Source: a virus. From it: DNA of 22,282 bases. The stretch spans positions 1 to 22,282 of IMG/VR virus record IMGVR_UViG_3300025648_000096, one strand, 5' to 3'. A program made the translations under genes and the position numbers. Below, one piece after another: positions 19,002-22,282 of this stretch (the stretch's first letter is position 1; each line of letters begins with the position of its first letter). The notes beneath the pieces are model-generated. The model saw only the letters and a list, made by a program, of their open reading frames with translations, did not search any database and was not told the origin of the DNA.

Positions 19002-20948
19002 ATGACTATTTTATACATTGATTTTGAAACGCGTAGCCGTTGCAATCTGCTGACGGATGGCGTTTATAACTACGCCCAAGACCCCAGTACGGAAGTCTTG
19101 TGTATGTCGTATGCTTTTGATGATGAAGAAGTCAGGACATGGCTTCCGCATGATGCTTTTCCCGAAGAAGTCATGCGGCATGAAGGCATGATTTACGCTC
19201 ACAACGCGGCTTTTGAGCGTCTGATATTCTGGTATGTTTTACAGATTAATTTTAAGCTGGAGCAATTTTATTGCACCGCTACACAGGCTAGAGCCAATTG
19301 CGCTCCCGGCTCACTAGCGGACGTAGGGCGCTTCGCTGGCGCATCTATGCGTAAGGATCACCGAGGCAGTCAATTGATCCGTCTGCTATCCATTCCACGC
19401 GCTGATGGCTCGTTTGGCACTGAACCTGAGCTGATGGCTGAGATGATTGCTTATTGCGAGCAAGATGTCAAAGTTATGCGATTGGTTAGCCAATCCATGC
19501 GCCCGCTGTCACCGGATGAGTTGCTCGATTACCATATCAATGAGAAGATTAACGACAGAGGCGTACTGGTTGATGTACGACTTGCAGAGGCCGCCTTGCG
19601 CTATGCCTCTACCGAGCTAGGCGAGATCGAGAACTTGGTAGATGAGATTACGCAGGGCGAGATCACTAGCGTTAGAAGTTCCAAGATGAAACAATGGGTG
19701 ATGGCTCGCGTAGGCGAGGATGCCCTCAAATTGATGGAGAAATACAAAGATGGCGAGAAAAAATATAGTATTGATAAAACAGTCCGCGCCAACCTCCTTA
19801 TCTTTGCTGATGAGAACCCAGATCAAGTTCCCACCGATGTCGCAGACGTTATCCAATGTGCGGACGATCTCTGGGCGTCATCGGTTGCGAAGTTCAGCCG
19901 CCTTGCACAGCTTTCTGATGAGGAGGATCACCGAGTTCGCGGCGCGTTTGTCTTTGCTGGCGGGAGCGCCACAGGTCGCGCTTCCTCGTATGGAGCGCAA
20001 GTCCACAATTTCACTAGAAAATGCGCTAAACAACCTGATCTTGTTAGAGCAGCAATGGTTGATGGAAAAAGCATTGTTCCAGAATTCGGAAAACGTGTCA
20101 CCGATGTCCTCAAGGGGATGCTCAGACCTACACTGATACCAGCCAAGGGTAAATACCTAGTCGTAGCTGATTGGTCTGGCATCGAGGCGCGCTGCAATCC
20201 TTGGTTGTCAAATCAGCCTGACGCTGATACTGTATTGGACGTATTCAGAAAGAATAGGGACATCTATGTTAGGGAAGCTGCGAGTATATTTAGCTGTTCA
20301 GAAGATGAAGTTACTGATAGCAAAAGACAGATTGGAAAGGTCGCTATCCTTTCATGTGGTTATGGTGGTGGCATTGGTGCTTTTGCTGCGATGGGTCGTA
20401 ACTATGGAGTGGTACTTCCCGAATCCGATGCTCGGCGTACCGTTAATGCGTGGCGTCGCGCAAACTCTTGGGCTGTAAGATACTGGCAAGATTTAGAAGA
20501 AGCCTATACCGCAGCTCTGCGTAATCCGGGCTACGAATTCTCTGCTGGCCGCATCGTTTATATGTATGACAGACAACATCTTTGGTACGCACTTCCGTCT
20601 GGAAGGGTGTTATGCTATCCCTATGCCAAGCTCGACTCGGAGGGGGTTACTTACGCCAAAGCTGCGTGGAAACCGGCTGCCGATGCTACAGAGTGGCCAA
20701 GGGCTAGACTATGGAAAGGCCTTGCGTGTGAGAACATTACTCAAGCTGTTGCTAATGATTTATTGCGTCATTCTTTACGCCAGTTGGATAATGTTGTTCT
20801 TCATGTCCACGATGAGATCGTGGTAGAAACTGATAGCCCAGATGAGATCATTAAAGAAATGACGGCGGTGATGTGTACGCCTCCAGATTGGTGTAAGGAG
20901 TTACCCTTAAATGTAGAAGTAAAAGCCATGCTTCGGTATGGGAAGTAG
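19002..20948 (+). CDS. DNA polymerase family A with 3'-5' exonuclease domain
   Basis: 648 residues, the replicative polymerase. Exonuclease motifs: YIDFETRS (D7, E9), AHNAAFER, and YCEQDV at about 151-156. Polymerase motifs: A VVADWSGIEAR (D390), B RQIGKVAILSCGYGGG (K446, Y454) and C LHVHDEIVVE (D604, E605), all intact. It is shorter than bacterial Pol I and lacks a 5'-3' exonuclease domain, as in many phages. The ATG lacks a ribosome binding site and follows a stem-closed leader. It ends before a terminator-like hairpin. Confidence in family and activity is very high. Confidence 0.96.
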   Translation: MTILYIDFETRSRCNLLTDGVYNYAQDPSTEVLCMSYAFDDEEVRTWLPHDAFPEEVMRHEGMIYAHNAAFERLIFWYVLQINFKLEQFYCTATQARANCAPGSLADVGRFAGASMRKDHRGSQLIRLLSIPRADGSFGTEPELMAEMIAYCEQDVKVMRLVSQSMRPLSPDELLDYHINEKINDRGVLVDVRLAEAALRYASTELGEIENLVDEITQGEITSVRSSKMKQWVMARVGEDALKLMEKYKDGEKKYSIDKTVRANLLIFADENPDQVPTDVADVIQCADDLWASSVAKFSRLAQLSDEEDHRVRGAFVFAGGSATGRASSYGAQVHNFTRKCAKQPDLVRAAMVDGKSIVPEFGKRVTDVLKGMLRPTLIPAKGKYLVVADWSGIEARCNPWLSNQPDADTVLDVFRKNRDIYVREAASIFSCSEDEVTDSKRQIGKVAILSCGYGGGIGAFAAMGRNYGVVLPESDARRTVNAWRRANSWAVRYWQDLEEAYTAALRNPGYEFSAGRIVYMYDRQHLWYALPSGRVLCYPYAKLDSEGVTYAKAAWKPAADATEWPRARLWKGLACENITQAVANDLLRHSLRQLDNVVLHVHDEIVVETDSPDEIIKEMTAVMCTPPDWCKELPLNVEVKAMLRYGK

Positions 20949-20975
20949 TAGAATAGACAACTCTTAAACAAAAGC

Positions 20976-21010
20976 AAAAGGCCTGACCCCGATAAGAGCC
21001 AAGCCTTTTT
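20976..21010 (+). terminator. Terminator-like hairpin after the polymerase gene
   Basis: AAAAGGC at 20976-20982 pairs with GCCTTTT at 21003-21009, with a 20-nt loop, and TTTTT forms the end of the stem and T-run. It is a weak intrinsic terminator or attenuator that would lower expression of the downstream primase-like gene relative to polymerase. Confidence 0.5.
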
Positions 21011-21035
21011 AATCAAAACAAACTAGAGGATTTGC

Positions 21036-22282
21036 ATGACTGCGCTGAGTATAACAAATATTGAATTCGTTGAATACCTCACTAAACTAGCCGCCCAAGG
21101 CGAAACCTTTGTAGTAGTGCGACAAAAGCCTGTTATGGTCGATGGCAATCAAGCCATGCACAATGACGGCACTTTGAAATACAGTTGGCCAGCGTTCTTG
21201 CCTGAGCGTTACAAGCCTACTGGCGCTTGGTACGGGAATACGGCGTCATTTATTATTGACCGCTTCCAAGACGGCAAAATCTCCGCCTCTGCTGCCAACT
21301 GCGAATACATCCTTGTAATGGTGTTAGATGACATCGGCACTAAATCTAAAATCCCTACCATTGAGCCTACATGGATCATGGAAACTTCCCCTGATAATTA
21401 CCAGTGGGGTTATGTATTTGATTGCGAGGCCGCACCAACCAAGGGTGAGTTCACTGCTGCGATCAAAGCGATTGCGGATGCTGGCTTTACTGATGGCGGG
21501 GCTATCAATGCAGTGCGTAACTTTCGCTTGCCCGGCTCAGTCAATCTCAAGCCCGGCAAAGAACATTTTGCTTCTAAACTGATTGAGTTCCATCCTGAGC
21601 GCGAGTTTACCTTAGATCAAATTTGTGATGCGCTAGGCGTCAATCCAGAGGAGGCGGACACTGCCTCAGTGCGCTCAATCCATCTTAAAGACGATGGCGA
21701 CGATGACATTTTGCAGTGGATTGATGACAACGGAATGCTATTGGAAAACGCCAATCAATCTGGCTGGTATGGCGTAGTTTGCCCTAACAGTGCAGAGCAT
21801 AGCGATGGCAATCCAATGGGTCGCTACCACCCAGTTAACCGCGCTTACTGCTGCTACCATGAGCATTGCTCTGGCTTTGGCTCACGCGAGTATTTAGCTT
21901 GGGCTGCTGAGAATGGCGCGGCCAAGCATGAGCCGGGTGTACGCCCTGAGTTGTTGACGAATGCGTTTGTCAAAGCATTAGAGAGAATTACGCCATCCAA
22001 GATGTTTGAATTAACTCCGGAAAGGACGCTTGCTGAAGTTGAGCGCAAAGAATTGGGGCGTATCGAAAAGGAAGAATGGTACGACAGGTTTGCTTACGTT
22101 CAATCGGATGACTCGTACTTTGATTTAATAGCTCGTAACGATATTAGTCGCGGATCATTTAACGCTATTTACCGCCATATCTCTTGCAAATCCATTCACA
22201 CTGGCCGTCGCATTGAAGCGTCTGTTTGCTTTGATGAAAACCGTCAAGCCCATGATTCCAAAGCCTTGCGTGGCTTGAATTA
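21036..22282 (+). CDS. Primase/replication protein with zinc-finger region, 3' end beyond the window
   Basis: An open frame from ATG 21036 to the right edge (415 codons, no stop), so a large protein continues outside. AGAGGA sits 5 nt upstream. Residues about 90-140 hold YILVMVLDDIGTKSK (D98, D99) and WIMETSPDNYQWGYVFDCEA, the pattern of RepB/archaeo-eukaryotic-type primase domains in phages. Residues 249-278 hold a Cys/His cluster (C249, H255, C272, C273, H275, H277, C278; YCCYHEHCSG), a likely zinc-binding DNA-recognition element. The missing C-terminus probably carries a helicase/ATPase domain, as in primase-helicase fusions of this kind, but this cannot be seen here. It follows polymerase, consistent with a replisome role. 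Confidence 0.8.
   Translation, partial: MTALSITNIEFVEYLTKLAAQGETFVVVRQKPVMVDGNQAMHNDGTLKYSWPAFLPERYKPTGAWYGNTASFIIDRFQDGKISASAANCEYILVMVLDDIGTKSKIPTIEPTWIMETSPDNYQWGYVFDCEAAPTKGEFTAAIKAIADAGFTDGGAINAVRNFRLPGSVNLKPGKEHFASKLIEFHPEREFTLDQICDALGVNPEEADTASVRSIHLKDDGDDDILQWIDDNGMLLENANQSGWYGVVCPNSAEHSDGNPMGRYHPVNRAYCCYHEHCSGFGSREYLAWAAENGAAKHEPGVRPELLTNAFVKALERITPSKMFELTPERTLAEVERKELGRIEKEEWYDRFAYVQSDDSYFDLIARNDISRGSFNAIYRHISCKSIHTGRRIEASVCFDENRQAHDSKALRGLN

Overview
The window is a stretch of a tailed double-stranded DNA bacteriophage (Caudoviricetes). It contains tail fibre genes, a complete Gram-negative lysis cassette (holin, Rz/Rz1 spanins, lambda R-type endolysin) and a phage replication module (family A DNA polymerase with proofreading domain, RecB/Cas4-like nuclease, SNF2 helicase, VRR-NUC nuclease, primase). 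The spanins and the R-type endolysin point to a Gram-negative host. The moderate-to-low GC content, the repetitive Gly-X-Ser fibre and the many small phage families suggest an environmental, perhaps freshwater proteobacterial phage, but the host is an inference. No integrase, repressor, tRNA or CRISPR array was seen, so lifestyle cannot be decided here.

Layout: (1) 1-5341, rightward tail/receptor-binding genes: the end of a small structural protein, a 1164-residue fibre with three Gly-X-Ser blocks separated by globular domains, a second fibre-like protein and a small accessory protein. (2) 5395-8089, three overlapping glycan-modification genes: a GT2-methyltransferase fusion, a GT2 protein carrying half of a GT9-like (GT-B) enzyme, and the other half as a separate gene. 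(3) 8125-10504, lysis cassette: small proteins, a lysine-rich H1-like protein, holin, Rz with an embedded Rz1, an HNH/AP2 endonuclease wedged in, endolysin and a small zinc-finger protein. (4) 10581-11989, a metallophosphoesterase overlapping by 4 bp an HslV/proteasome-like N-terminal-threonine hydrolase. (5) 11990-12451, a non-coding convergent zone full of inverted repeats, with three 21-22 bp-spaced iterons and a rho-independent terminator; it is a candidate origin or regulatory hub.

(6) 12452-17014, a leftward operon. From its promoter side it reads VRR-NUC nuclease, SNF2-type helicase and a 73-aa protein, then 13 tiny to medium genes packed with 4-bp (ATGA/GTGA/TTGA) or 1-bp overlaps at all but one junction. 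Six of these 13 are under 57 codons and start below ordinary ORF cut-offs. Several are single-pass membrane microproteins, and one is a dATP/dGTP diphosphohydrolase-domain protein. (7) 17108-22282, a rightward replication operon: Cas4-like nuclease, putative ssDNA-binding protein, a stem-closed leader, DNA polymerase, terminator-like hairpin, and a primase-like gene running off the right edge.

The two arms diverge from the 93-bp gap at 17015-17107, which must hold the early promoters. The leftward arm converges with the late tail/lysis/peptidase genes at 11990-12451.
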